Below are positions 53,776 to 64,000 of a stretch of 64,000 nucleotides of DNA, piece after piece; positions within the stretch are counted from its first letter, which is position 1, and the number at the start of each line of letters is the position of its first letter. Source of the stretch: Persicaria tinctoria (lineage: Eukaryota; Streptophyta; Magnoliopsida; Caryophyllales; Polygonaceae). The notes beneath the pieces are model-generated. The model was given only the letters and a program-made list of their open reading frames with translations, ran no database searches and had not been told where the DNA came from. The stretch spans positions 27,928,467-27,992,466 of the forward strand of contig JBANSL010000004.1 of NCBI GenBank assembly GCA_037127255.1, written 5' to 3'. The position numbers were made by a program, and so were the translations under genes.

Positions 53776-55642
53776 CCTCTATTGAAATACAAAGTAAGTC
53801 TGGGAGACAGTAGCCCCTTTTATAGAGCTTTCCCTCTCTGATGGTGAAACGGGCCACTTTTGTGATCACTTTTTTGGCCGCGTCTTTTTCCATCGGTAGC
53901 AGGCCTTTTCCCAGATATTCCGCGAGCGGTGTCCTCCAGTCTCCTTCCTCATTTCCTTGGACATGATAAACTGGCTGTTCATTCTTTCAAGAAAAACTTC
54001 TTCTCCTACTTCCTCGGGCATGATGGCTCCCATTCGAGCCAGTGCATCCGCTTGCTGATTGTCATTTCTAGAAACTATTGTCAAACAAAAACTTAAGAAA
54101 GCTTTTGACAACGCTTGTACTTTTCTTTGATAGTCAGTCATTAAACCAATTCTAGCCTCATATTCCTCTATTATTTGTCTTGCCATAACCTCTGAGTCAG
54201 TGTAGATGGATACTTGTCTGGCTCCTTTGATCAAAGTTATCTCAAGGCCCACGAGCAGGGCCTCATACTCAGCTTCATTTTTCGTGGCTTGAAAATTTAG
54301 TTTGTAAGCATAGTTGTATTGATGTTCGTAAGTTGCAGTGAGAGTGACCCCGGGTCCACATCAGTCTTTGTTGGCTGCTCCATCAACTTTGAGTGTCCAC
54401 TCGCTTTTCTCCGCTTGATCGCCTAATTCAAAACTTGTTTCACAGATGAAGTCGGCCAAGGTCTGGGCCAATGCTGCTCGTCGCGGGGTGTATTCAATTT
54501 CGAATTCCGTTAATTCTACCGCCCATGTTATCATTCTTCCTGATAGGCACGGCCGCACGGGGAATGGAGGATTTGTCTTAAGGGTAAGTCTGTCATTACC
54601 CGGATGACATGATCCTGGAAGTAGGGCTTGAGCCTTCTCGCCGCGAATACAAGAAACAAAATCATTTTTTCTACCGGTTCATACCGCGTCTCGGCATCTT
54701 GCAACACTCAACTAATGTAGTACACAGGGTACTTTTCTTCTCGTGTTAAGACAACGCTGATAGTAATGTTCTTGACTAATAAGTATAGATGCAAAGTCTC
54801 CTGTTTTTCTGGTTGCTGCAGGGTGGGCAGTGTTGACAAGAAGACTTTTCTCTGAAAGCTCTGTGCAGTTTTGGGGTCCAATGTATTGGACCCTTTTTCT
54901 TGAGTAAAGAGAAGAAAGGTAAGGATTTGTCCACGAGACATGAACAAAAGCGGCTCAAGTAATTTACTGCTCCGTTCAGTGATTGTACCTCTTTGATAGT
55001 CCGCGACGGTTGGAGATTCTGGACTGCGGCGATTTTTTCAGGGTTTACATCAATTCCTCGATGGCTGACCATGAAACCTAGGAATTTTCCATAATCAACT
55101 CCGAAGACACATTTTTCTGCGTTAAGGTTCAAACCTCCCCTACGGAGGGAATCAAACGTCTCTTGCAGGTCCGCCGCGTGATCTTATGCTCTTTTTCTCT
55201 TAACAACGATATCGTCTACATTTATCGACACATTTCTCCCAATCTGTCTGCAAAAGATCCGATCAACTGTTCTCTGAAACGTAGCCCCAGCATTTCTGAG
55301 TCCGAAAGGCATGACGCGATAGCAGAATATTCCTTGGTTGGTGATGAAGGTTCTTGCCTTTTTGTCTTCTGGATCAAGGCATATTTGATTGTACCCCGAA
55401 TAAGAATCAAGAAAGCTAAGGACCTTATTGCCTGCGGTCGCGTCAACGAGCTCGTCTATGGATGGTAATGGGTAGCTGTCCTTGGGGCAGGATTTATTGA
55501 GGTCGGAGAAATCAATGCACATCCTCCATTTTCCATTGGACTTTTTCACTAGAACCACATTCGAGAGCCAGTCCGAATCTTCCACCTCTTCAATGAAACC
55601 GGCTTCTAACAGCTTATCAGTTTCTTACTTTGCCGCGGCCGC
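53776..55642 (-). pseudogene. Tat reverse transcriptase and RNase H domains
   Basis: From the right: LLEAGFIEEVEDSDWLSNVV, KWRMCIDFSDLNKSCPKDSYPLP, FLDSYSGYNQICL, VMPFGLRNAGATFQ, then INVDDIVVK, where the usual Tyr of Y-x-DD is Asn. After frameshifts come CVFGVDYGKFLGFMVSHRGID (RT thumb), a damaged first RNase H with connection (AVELTEFEIEYTPRRA near 54,500), then a second RNase H (LKVDGAANKD, VSIYTDSEVMARQI, RNDNQQADALARMG). It ends ARFTIREGKLYKRGYCLPDL at the CACTA-2 border. The second, archaeal-like RNase H is diagnostic of the Tat clade. Several stops make it inactive. F2 cuts it at 55,642. Confidence 0.87.
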
Positions 55643-57597
55643 TGTCGTAGGGAGGAAATCAAGTTTAAAATACAAAATATAAATCAAACCAGATTCTGCC
55701 TACGCAAATAATTACAAGACCTCCTCCTGATGCAGCAGTGGGAAGTCAGGATCGATCCACGAGGAAGCGTGTCAGCGGATCCTAGGCAGCGGAGAAATCT
55801 CACGGACAGAAGTCGACAACAGGGGTCTTAGATCTCGAGTACAGTTACTCGACAGAAGATCGGACAGTCAAACACAGCGCATCAGCTCTCGGCAATTCTG
55901 GTCGATCTCGGCAAAGGACTACTCGAGATCGAGTAAAATCTTCGTCGACGTCGGGTTAGCTTGGTTGATCACCTACACACAGAAGCTACGGCGATGCTGG
56001 ATCGAAGATCAGTAACTCGAGGTTGAGTAGTGCAATTCGAGATCGAGTAAAAACAGAGAATAAAACGAAAGAAAATAAAGACAAGTGCTTTGGGACTCGA
56101 ACTAAACTGTATGAAAAGGACTTCCAAGATTGGGGTTCGCAACAACGATAACCAAGCATGCATAAGGCAGAAATAAACAGATAATCATGTGAATCGCATC
56201 AAAGGACTAAGCTTTCGCTTTTTCCAACAATTAGACAACTCTTTAAAGAAACCCTAATTGTCTCTACCGATTTTATGTTTACAATCCAAGTTGTTAGCAT
56301 GGACCTCCATTAGATGGGTAATAAACACATAACAAATAGTAGATGCTTAAAACATGATAAAAGTCGGATCTTTACCTCAAACGCGCATGGCTATCATTGG
56401 GCTCGCCCCAACCCTAGAAGTGGGTGGACTACTCGCGCTTCATCGCAACCTCAGACATTGATTTATGAAAAGAAACTAATTTCATTAAATCAAACAGAGA
56501 TTACAACCAAAGGAAGCCAATTCCGCTCTCGCTTCACCAACTCCTCTTGGCCACTCACTCTCTCTCTCTCTACTACTTCTCCTACTGAAATTCTATGTGA
56601 TTGAATGAATGCTAAAATCAGCCCCATGGGCTTTATTTATAGCTTTCTAATCCTTGCTATTGAAGGATAGAAATATCTATCTATATCTAAAACTATATCT
56701 AAAAGCTTTAAAGATAAATAAATGCAACAACATAATTAAATCTAATAAAGGGAAATTATATCTAAAAGTCTTCAAGTGGATAAACCTCTCTTCTTCATGA
56801 TAGATGTTGATAGATCGGATAGACTCGGCTATCTTCGGCTCCAAGGATTCCCAAACCGAGTAGGAGTGCCCAACGCGTTACGCGGCTTCTGGAAGCTTCC
56901 TCGATCTCGAGGAGTTTCCTCGATCTCGAGTAAAACGGCGTCGTCGACTTCATTTGCTCGGCGTCTTGGGTTGATCTTCCTCGATGTGGCTCGGACATGG
57001 CTAACAAATCTCCTCGATCTCGAGGTAAATACTCGATCTCGAGTAACAGTGTCGGACATAGCTCGGCCTGGTGACGTCGAGCAGCTCTTCCTCGGACTGG
57101 CTCGGATGTGTGCTTTGGAATTTGTCGACATTGAGAAGAGTCCTCGATCTAGAGTTGTGGTGTCCGGCTTCCAGGTCAGGTCGGGTAGTTTCTCCTCGGC
57201 ATCCTCGAGTAAGCTCTCCTCGACTCCGGGTTGTCTCCGAGGCTTTGTCGACATCGAGTTGAGTACTCGATCGCGAGGAAGGTGTTGGAGTCGGGTTCTT
57301 CGTCTCTCGGCTTTTCGACATGGTGCTCCTCGATCAGTGCAGTGCCTAGACATGTTTGTCGATATCGAGTAACATTTGTCGATATCGAGTTGGCTTAAGC
57401 TTCCGTCCTTGCTTCCTACTTTTCTCCCGAAATGACTCCATATTCTGCAATATTCAACCGAAACTTATGTAGATCTCCATTTCTGACAAATAAGCATATA
57501 CTACATAAATTCGACATATTCCCAACCCGAAATATGCAAAATGTAAAGAATATGGAACTAAAATATGCATAAAGACATGGCAACTTTAGAGACATCA
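55643..57597 (-). repeat. Gypsy F2 3' LTR (1,955 bp)
   Basis: On + it runs TGTCGTAGGG to GACATCA. TCGA-NN-TCGA clusters lie at about 55,840-56,050 and 56,890-57,390. The TATA box (TATTTATA on +) is at 56,634-56,641. A block at 56,380-56,445 matches the R/U5 block of family F1 (aagtgggtggactactcgcg). Confidence 0.9.
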
Positions 57598-57640
57598 AAT
57601 CACCCCATACTTAGACTTGCTTGTCCTCAAGCAATAACCA
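57598..57640 (-). promoter_or_regulatory. Polypurine tract of Gypsy F2
   Basis: On - it reads gaggacaagcaagtctaagt followed by atggggtgattTGATG, directly at the LTR start, and is the counterpart of the F1 PPT. Confidence 0.75.
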
Positions 57641-59880
57641 AACAATAACCAAGACCTACAACACATATTTCAAGTCTTCGCCTTTTGTCAAAAGCAACAT
57701 CTCAAGTAGTAGCAATGTAAGACAAGTGAATTTAACGTCATTACACATATATGAGCGATCCATAGGCACATGCAATATAAATCCAACCTCGCATGGATAA
57801 TGTGTTTACACTCAACTCTCAATGTGTTTACGCTATGAAGATCAACTCTCAACTCAATTCCATATACAATCTCATAAACATTGCAATTTAAATATTAATC
57901 CACTTCACAACCAATTATGCAAATGCAACAAGAATTATCCGGAGGACTTCGCTCAATAGAAGTATTCAAAGAAGATTCCATTCGGCGGGGTTGTAATGGG
58001 GCTTGGTAAGAAATAAAAGGTATGGAATTATTTGGCCATGTGGTGCTTAATAAAATTCGGGAATCAAGACTCCTAAATCTTCAACACAACTCAACCAAAC
58101 CATAACTCTCAATCATATGAATCAACCAAACTCTCCAATTTATCTTAATGAAGTTTATAACCTTTCAAACTTCCTCAACCTTTCCAAAGTATGTATCTTG
58201 CGAATAATGAAAGAAATAAGGTAAATTTGGCTCATGCACTTTATTCACAAACATATATACTTTTTCTCTTCTTTTTTTCGATTTTTTTATGAAAATAAAA
58301 TAAAAACTAATGGTGCATTTATAGGGTGAGCCAAAAATCCTTTTACATAATATGTATAGCAAGATAAAAATATAAAACCAACCCATATCTCAATAAATTT
58401 TAACAATCCTCCCTACTTAAAATGAAACACAAGTTCATGCTTTCAACAAATCATCATTCCAACCAACTCTAAGTCTTAATTCCCAAATGGGGGTCAGGCT
58501 CAATTTGGCTAAGGATAATTTCGTGGAGTTTACAATAAAAGTCTCAGGCTAATGTTCTGGCTTCAAGTAGGGATAATGAAGGGTAGGTAAAGAGAGGATA
58601 AAATCGGCTTAAAAGGTGCATCCATCATTTAATTCTCATTAACATAAACATATAAATGCATTGGTTTTGAATAACTATCACAACATTTAGAGATGCATAG
58701 GAAGAGTAAATGCACTCAAGAAAGAAGAGGGTTTTTTTTTTATGTTCTCCCTATAAGGCCAAAATTCTCACTAGGACAATTTTTGTTGGATTTTAACCTT
58801 TAATTAGCTTAGGATCATATGTGCTCAATTTTCATCACAAGTTCACCTTCCAAACATGCCATAGGATTTACATGATCAAGTCAATCATTATTCATCATCA
58901 TAGGACATCTAAGTTAGGGTATAAAACTTAAAACAATGCAGAAATTTAAACATGCATTTTTTTCTTCTTTTTTTTTCGACATTTTCTTTTTTTTTTTCTT
59001 TTTTCTCTATGCAACTAAAAACAAGACTAAAGTGCATAAAATTTAAACATGAATGCATAACATAAAAAATTAAAATTTCACCAAAAGCAAGACTAAAACA
59101 TATAATAATGATAATGAGCCCTTCCCCCACCCCATAAAATATACAGTGTCCCCACTGTATAAAATCAAATAAAAACAAGAGTAAAGGAAGGAACTCACAG
59201 AATAACACATCGAGGGTGGCAGAACAGGCATGTTGAGTAAACAATTTTTGTCGATCTCGAGGAGGCTTGTCTGCGTCCAGTGGATTTCTGAAGTTGAGGA
59301 GCTTCTGGGCTTTGTCGATATCGAGTTGGCCTACTCGATATCGAGGAGTGTCTGGGTTGCTCCTCTTCGTCGTTGTCGACTTGGCCTTTGTCGATTCTGA
59401 CTGTTTTTCAGGGACTTCTTATTCCACTTTTCGCGATCCTTTTATGCTTGCCGACCTAGAAGTGTTAGATTGCACACAAAAATAAGACTTTCCACATGAA
59501 GCATTCTAAACCAATAAAAACCAAAAACCAAAACCAAAAAGTTCAAAAGTCCCAAAATTCATAAAGTTTTATATACATGCTCTAGATTTTAGAGTCGCTA
59601 GGCCGCCTTCTCCGTTTGCGCTTAAGGACCATTAGTGTGGGGCCCGCTCATGCTTGGCTCTTCTCCTGGATCATCTAGGTCCTGATGGTAGTATGCAAGC
59701 TCAGCTGACAGGTGGTTGCTTGCATAATCTTCCTTCTCTTTCTTCTTCTTCCTTCCAGCTCTTAGTTTCCGCATATTCTCTCGCCACTAGGCCTTACCTC
59801 CCCTTAAATTATTGATACATTTCTTAATGGACTGAGGGGAAGTATAATTCATACCTGAACTTACCTTTTCGGATCCAAAA
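57641..59880. other. Noncoding 3' spacer of Gypsy F2
   Basis: AT-rich, no supported ORF. The hairpin tacagtgtccccactgta lies at 59,142-59,159, next to a purine tract on - (gtgggggaagggctc), as in F1. TCGA motifs occur at 59,250-59,350. Confidence 0.6.
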
Positions 59881-59895
59881 CAGAAATCGTCGGGC

Positions 59896-60547
59896 TTGGG
59901 GTTAGTCGATGTCGAGTACGGCTGGTCGACATCGAGTACAGAGACCCCATACTTAGGCTCTTCATCGGAGGAAGTCGATGTCGACGAGTCTTGGTCGAGA
60001 TCGAGTAGAAGGGTTGTCGAGATCGAGGATGCTTGGTCGATCTCGAGTACAGTGCTGGTGCTTTTCTCCGCTTATTGCTTGGTCTCGTGGTTGCTTATGC
60101 TTTTTACCTCTAGCCATGAAATTTTCTTCTTTGTAGGGCCAAAAGAGAAATCTAAGATCTCGTCGCCTATGGTGAATGTGAGCGATCGATTCTTGACACT
60201 AATTATGGCATCTGCAGTAGCTAAGAATGGTCTGCCAAGAATAATAGGGCTAGTAGGATCTTCAGCACAGTCTATAATAAGGAAATCTGCTGGAACAAAG
60301 AATTTACCAACCTGGACGGGGACATTCTCAACTATACCTGTAGGGATGACCACTGTATTGTTTGTCATGTATAGTTTGGCATCCACGGGCTCTATGCATC
60401 CTATCTTTACCTTCCGCCAGATTGATAAAGGCATGATGCTCACACTTGCTCCTAAATCACACAGAGACTCATATTTATATCGTCTAAAACCCACAGTAAC
60501 AGAAAACTTACCAGGGTCAGGTCTCTTTTCAAGGAAGTGGAGTACTT
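59896..60547 (-). pseudogene. Gypsy F2 aspartic protease with TCGA-encoded tail
   Basis: On -, after a TAA near 60,547, the frame reads LEKRPDPGKF and enters a retropepsin domain: SLCDLGASVSIMPLSIW, VDAKLYMTNNTVVIPTG, FVPADFLIID, SPIILGRPFLATADAIIS. DLGA is the active-site motif. A stop occurs near 60,072 after ISNHETKQ, but the same frame continues with repeats such as LEIDQASS, LLLDLDQDSSTSTSS and VLDVDQPYSTST, encoded by TCGA motifs. The domain is close to the F1 protease at 14,919-15,400. The enzyme should cleave Gag; no other pol domain follows. Confidence 0.82.
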
Positions 60548-62473
60548 AGCATTCGCCTGCGATCTCTGAGACGGATCGCTTCTTGCTCAGGATTTCCTTC
60601 AGAAATTTGACATATCCAGGCATCTCTTGCAGGGATTCTGTAAAAGGAATAGAAACATTCAGTTCTTGCAGCATATTAACAAAACGGTTAAACCTACCTG
60701 CAGTGGGATCTTTCTGTGCTTTGGAAGGGAAAGGTCGTGGCTTTTTCTGTTTTGGAGCCAGATCAGATGTTAGAGGTGTTGCAGAGTCGTCGACGTCGGC
60801 CAGATTCTTCTCGATCTCGACTACAGGTTCCTCGATCTCGAGTTGGGTTGTCAACCTCGAGTTGTCTGGTTGTGTAGTGGAGTCCGAGCTGGGCTTCTGG
60901 GCTTGGTCGAGGAGGTTGTTGTCGATCTCGAGTACCGGCTCCTCGAGATCGAGTTGATTTTGATCTGTGTCGAGTTTCTACTCTTCCTTGTCTTGATGTT
61001 TCCCGACCTCTGGCTCGTGTAATTGATGCCCACTTCTGAGTTTGATAGTTGCGACGTGTCCGGTCTTCCCCTTAGGATTTGGTTTTGTTTGCCCAGGGAG
61101 CTGTCCGGATGGTCGTGGGATCTGTGCAGCGATTTGATCCATCTGGGTCTCTATTCCCCTTTTCCAAATGTCCGGTTCTCCCAATTTTGTAGTGATGTTC
61201 TGGAACTGGTTGTTGATGGTGCCTTGATTCCGACGCATCTCCTCAAGGATGAGCTGTAAATCGTCCTTCTTTTGATCCCTTTCTGGATATCCTGGAGCTC
61301 TGTAGGGTGGGGGGTTCCTAGGAGGACCTTGGTTCCACTGTGGTTGATAGAACCTTTGATCTCCCATGTAGCGATTGGGACCCCAGCGTAGGCTACCTCT
61401 TCATGTGTCTCTGCCATCCTGACTTGCTCAGTGTGTGGGCACTCAGTAGTGGTGTGCCGCTGTGATCCGCATTCGATGCAAGGCTGATTGACAGACAGAT
61501 ATTTGACTTGCTTGAGGAGCTTGCGATTCTGGTCTCTGGAGAACTGCTCCCTGACATCTGGGTCAATCTCCTTTGCTGGCTCATATAGTGGCATAGATGG
61601 TGCTGGCCTGGCATAGGAGTTCTCCTCATAGTTTGCAGTAGACCCATATTTGTTGTCATAATTGGTGAGCTTGTCTAGCACACCCTAGGCGTCAATTGGT
61701 GGCATTGTCAGATACTCATAGCGAGTGTACTGGTTGATTCTGTCCTTAGTGACTTGGTCAAGAGAGTTGAAAAAGATCTCCTAAATGACGTAGGGTGGCT
61801 GTCCATGAGTAGGGCAAGATCGCAGCAGTTCTTTGTAGCGTTCCCATGCCTTTGCTAGCGGCTCCCCAGGCTTCTGTTTGAAGGATGTGATTTTCTGGCG
61901 GAGGAGTGCTGTCTTGGCGGGTGGGAAGAATTTATTCAGAAACTCTTGCTCTACTTGGGCCCATGTTGTGAGTGATCTTGGTTTCAGCCCTTCAAGCCAC
62001 TTCAGCGCAGGCCCAGCGAGAGACCAGCGAAAAGCCTTCATCTTGACATATTCCAGAGTTTTACCTTCAGCAAGAGTACGACACATGTCAGAAAAATTGG
62101 TAATATGTTCAAGAGGACACTCATTAAATTAGCCATAAAAAGCATTATTTTTAAGCTCTATAAGAAATTGAGTGCGAATTTCAAAAGAGTTTTCAGGGAT
62201 TAGAATCGCCGATTCAGGCACGACGAGAGTTGGATGCATATAATCCTCTGCAGTGGTTGGATATTGGGCAAGCTCAGCTTCTTCTTGTTCCCTTGCTGCT
62301 TTCTCAGCGGCGATAGCAGCATCTTTAGTGGCCAGTTCCCTTGTAAGCCTCGCAATCAGTTGTTCTTGCGTCTCAGCAGCCGCCATGGCTCTTTGTAGTT
62401 TAGCTCGGATGTGTAAAAGGCGTTCCGGTTCGTCTAAGCCGTCAAACTCAGGTGGTTGACCAGAACGGCGCAT
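60548..62473 (-). pseudogene. Gypsy F2 gag
   Basis: It starts MRRSGQPPEFDGLDEPERL (62,473), with an Ala-rich coiled coil (AKLQRAMAAAETQEQLIARL). After TAA at 62,129-62,131 comes the Retrotrans_gag domain (KMKAFRWSLAGPALKWLEGL, TTWAQVEQEFLNKFFPPAKT, PLAKAWERYKELLRSCP). After TAG at 61,781-61,783 and another stop near 61,684 comes the zinc knuckle CIECGSQRHTTTEC (near 61,465). A frameshift near 61,370 leads to a Pro-rich stretch and a linker (LEEPVLEID, LEIEEPVVEIE) encoded by TCGA motifs, then PSKAQKDPTAGRFNRFV and YVKFLKEILSKKRS. Gag packages the RNA; this copy carries at least three nonsense codons and depends on trans help. Confidence 0.83.
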
Positions 62474-62535
62474 ACACCTATAAAGTAACTCAAAGTAGAC
62501 GTGAGTTTTAACTACCTAAGGCGCGAATGATAGCT

Positions 62536-62553
62536 TCCCCGGCAACTGCACCA
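62536..62553 (-). promoter_or_regulatory. Primer-binding site of Gypsy F2
   Basis: On - it reads TGGTGCAGTTGCCGGGGA, three bases inside the LTR. It is two changes from TGGCGCCGTTGCCGGGGA, the PBS usual for Athila-like elements. Confidence 0.8.
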
Positions 62554-62556
62554 ATT

Positions 62557-64000
62557 TGTCATAGGGAGGAAATCGAGTTTAAAATATAAAATATAAATCA
62601 AACCAGATTCTGCCTACGCAAATAACTACAAGACCTCCTCCTAATGCAGCAGTGAGAAGTCAGGATCGATCCACGAGGAAGCGTGTCAGCGGATCCTAGG
62701 CAGCGGAGAAATCTCACGGACAGAAGTCGACAACAGGGGTCCTAGATCTCGAGTACAGTAACTCGACAGAAGATCGGACAGTCGAACACAGCGCAACAGC
62801 TCTCTGCATTTCTGGTCGATCTCGACAAAGGGCTACTCGAGATCGAGTAAAGTCTTCGTCGACGTCGAGTTAGCTTGGTCGATCACCTGCACATAGAAGC
62901 TATGGCGATGCTGGATCGAAGATCATTAACTCGAGGTCAAGTAGTGCAATTCGAGATCGAGTAAAAACAGAGAATAAAATGAAAGAAAATAAAGACAAGT
63001 GCTTTGGGACTTGAACTAAACTGTATGAAAAGGACTTCCAAGATTGGGGTTCGCAACAACGATAACCAAGCATGCATAAGGCAGAAATAAACAGATAATC
63101 ATGTGAATCGCATCAAAGGACTAAGCTTTCGCTTTTTCCAACAATTAGACAACTCTTTCAAGAAACCCTAATTGTCTCTACCGATTTTATGTTTACAATC
63201 CAAGTTGTTAGCATGGATCTCCATTAGATGGGTAATAAACACATAACAAGTAGCAGATGCTTAAAACATGATAAAAGTCGGATCTTTACCTCAAACGCGC
63301 ATGGCTATCGTTGGGCTCGCCCCAACCTTAGAAGTGGGTGGACTACTCGCGCTTCATCGCAACCTCAGACATTGATTTATGAAAAGAAACTAATTTCATT
63401 AAATCAAACAGAGATTACAACCAAAGGAAGCCAATTCCGCTCTCGCTTCACCAACTCCTCTTGGCCACTCACTCTCTCTCTCTCTCTCTCTACTACTTCT
63501 CCTACTGAAATTCTGTCTGATTGAATGAATGCTAAAATCAGCCCCATGGGCTTTATTTATAGCTTTCTAATCCTTGCTATTCAAGGATAGAAATATCTAT
63601 CTATATCTAAAACTATATCTAAAAGCTTTAAAGATAAATAAATGCAACAACATAATTAAATCTAATAAAGGGAAATTATATCTAAAAGTCTTCAAGTGGA
63701 TAAACCTCTCTTCTTCGTGATAGATGTTGATAGATCAGATAGACTCGGCTATCTTCAGTTCCAAGGATTCCCAAACCGAGTAGGACTACCCAACGCGTTA
63801 CGCGGCTTCTGGAAGCTTCCTCGATCTCGAGTAAAACGGCGTCGTCGACTTCATTGGCTCGGCGTCTTGGGTTGATCTTCCTCGATGTGGCTCAGACATG
63901 GCTAACAAATATCCTCGATCTCGAGGTAAATACTCGATCTCGAGTAACAGTGTCAGACATAGCTCGGCCTGGTGACGTCGAGCAGCTCTTCCTCAGACTG
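62557..64000 (-). repeat. Gypsy F2 5' LTR, cut by the window end
   Basis: It starts TGTCATAGGG and follows the left LTR base by base with rare differences. One is a longer tc microsatellite at about 63,470-63,490; another is a missing 14-base TCGA unit near 63,820. The TATA box is at 63,554-63,561. About 500 bp should remain beyond the window. Confidence 0.9.

Larger units (their letters stand above)
33414..64000 (-). mobile_element. Large Ty3/gypsy Tat-type retrotransposon (3' end here, 5' end beyond the window)
   Basis: Its 3' LTR is at 33,414-34,060. Integrase, a second RNase H domain and RT lie to the right in minus orientation. The coding frame is continuous across CACTA-1 once that element and one target duplication are removed (FGV to PDSIITDHG). 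A long region between 3' LTR and pol with antisense ORFs and tandem repeats is a hallmark of the Tat lineage. RT is broken at 55,642 by element F2, so gag and the 5' LTR should lie beyond 64,000. Confidence 0.8.
55643..64000 (-). mobile_element. Gypsy F2: gag-protease retrotransposon with TCGA-rich LTRs (continues past the window)
   Basis: Left LTR 55,643-57,597, internal region 57,598-62,556, right LTR from 62,557 to beyond the window. The minus-strand order is LTR, PBS, gag with zinc knuckle, protease, long noncoding spacer, PPT, LTR. No RT, RNase H or integrase is present in the 5-kb interior, although PBS and PPT are in place. The target duplication would be gccgc (55,638-55,642); its partner lies outside. 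The two LTRs are nearly identical in the part visible, so the insertion is young. Confidence 0.88.

Noticed and set aside
58909..59244. Hydrophobic 111-codon minus-strand ORF resembling a membrane protein
   Set aside because: Poly-T and poly-A runs in the F2 spacer produce Phe/Lys-rich translation; not conserved in the F1 spacer.

Overview
This is a stretch of plant nuclear genome, almost certainly from a flowering plant. The evidence is its transposon types: Mutator-like, CACTA, PIF/Harbinger-like, Ty1/copia, Ty3/gypsy of the Tat and Athila-like groups, and a TRIM. It also carries short GT-AG introns, plant B3 domains and a fragment of a plant GDT1-like gene. I cannot name the species. I see no intact ordinary host gene and no tRNA or rRNA gene; nearly all of the window is nested mobile DNA.

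Layout. (1) About 1-10,550: a Mutator-like element with the 3' part of a mudrA transposase on + and a nine-exon Ulp1-like (C48) peptidase gene on -. Two solo LTRs of one gypsy family, F1, interrupt it in opposite orientations, each with a perfect 5-bp target duplication. (2) 10,978-23,191: a copia element on - (Copia-1) holding a minus-strand TRIM (13,230-19,846), which holds a plus-strand F1 gypsy element (13,656-19,798). The duplications are aaacc, gaat(a/c) and attac. (3) 23,911-29,141: a degenerate copia element with short LTRs (Copia-2). (4) 30,969-32,016: a TAA-flanked PIF/Harbinger-like element carrying a gene-like ORF. (5) 32,807-33,413: an OTU-like peptidase fragment cut by the 3' LTR of a large minus-strand Tat-type gypsy element. 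That element runs from 33,414 past the window end.

The Tat element. Between its 3' LTR and its integrase it carries, antisense to pol, a coiled-coil ORF and three two-exon B3-domain ORFs. A fourth, intronless B3 copy lies in the sense direction, followed by ten 81-bp tandem repeats. Its pol is split by CACTA-1 (40,118-49,934, itself holding Copia-3), by CACTA-2 (50,325-53,772, carrying GDT1-like exons), and by a second TCGA-rich gypsy element, F2 (55,643 to beyond 64,000).

Two observations stand out. One is the B3-domain cluster inside a Tat retrotransposon. The other is a dispersed TCGA-NN-TCGA motif that fills the LTRs and the Gag-protease linkers of F1 and F2, which in this window encode only Gag/protease-type proteins. 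Most coding regions carry stops or frameshifts; one B3 gene (36,676-37,172) is open.
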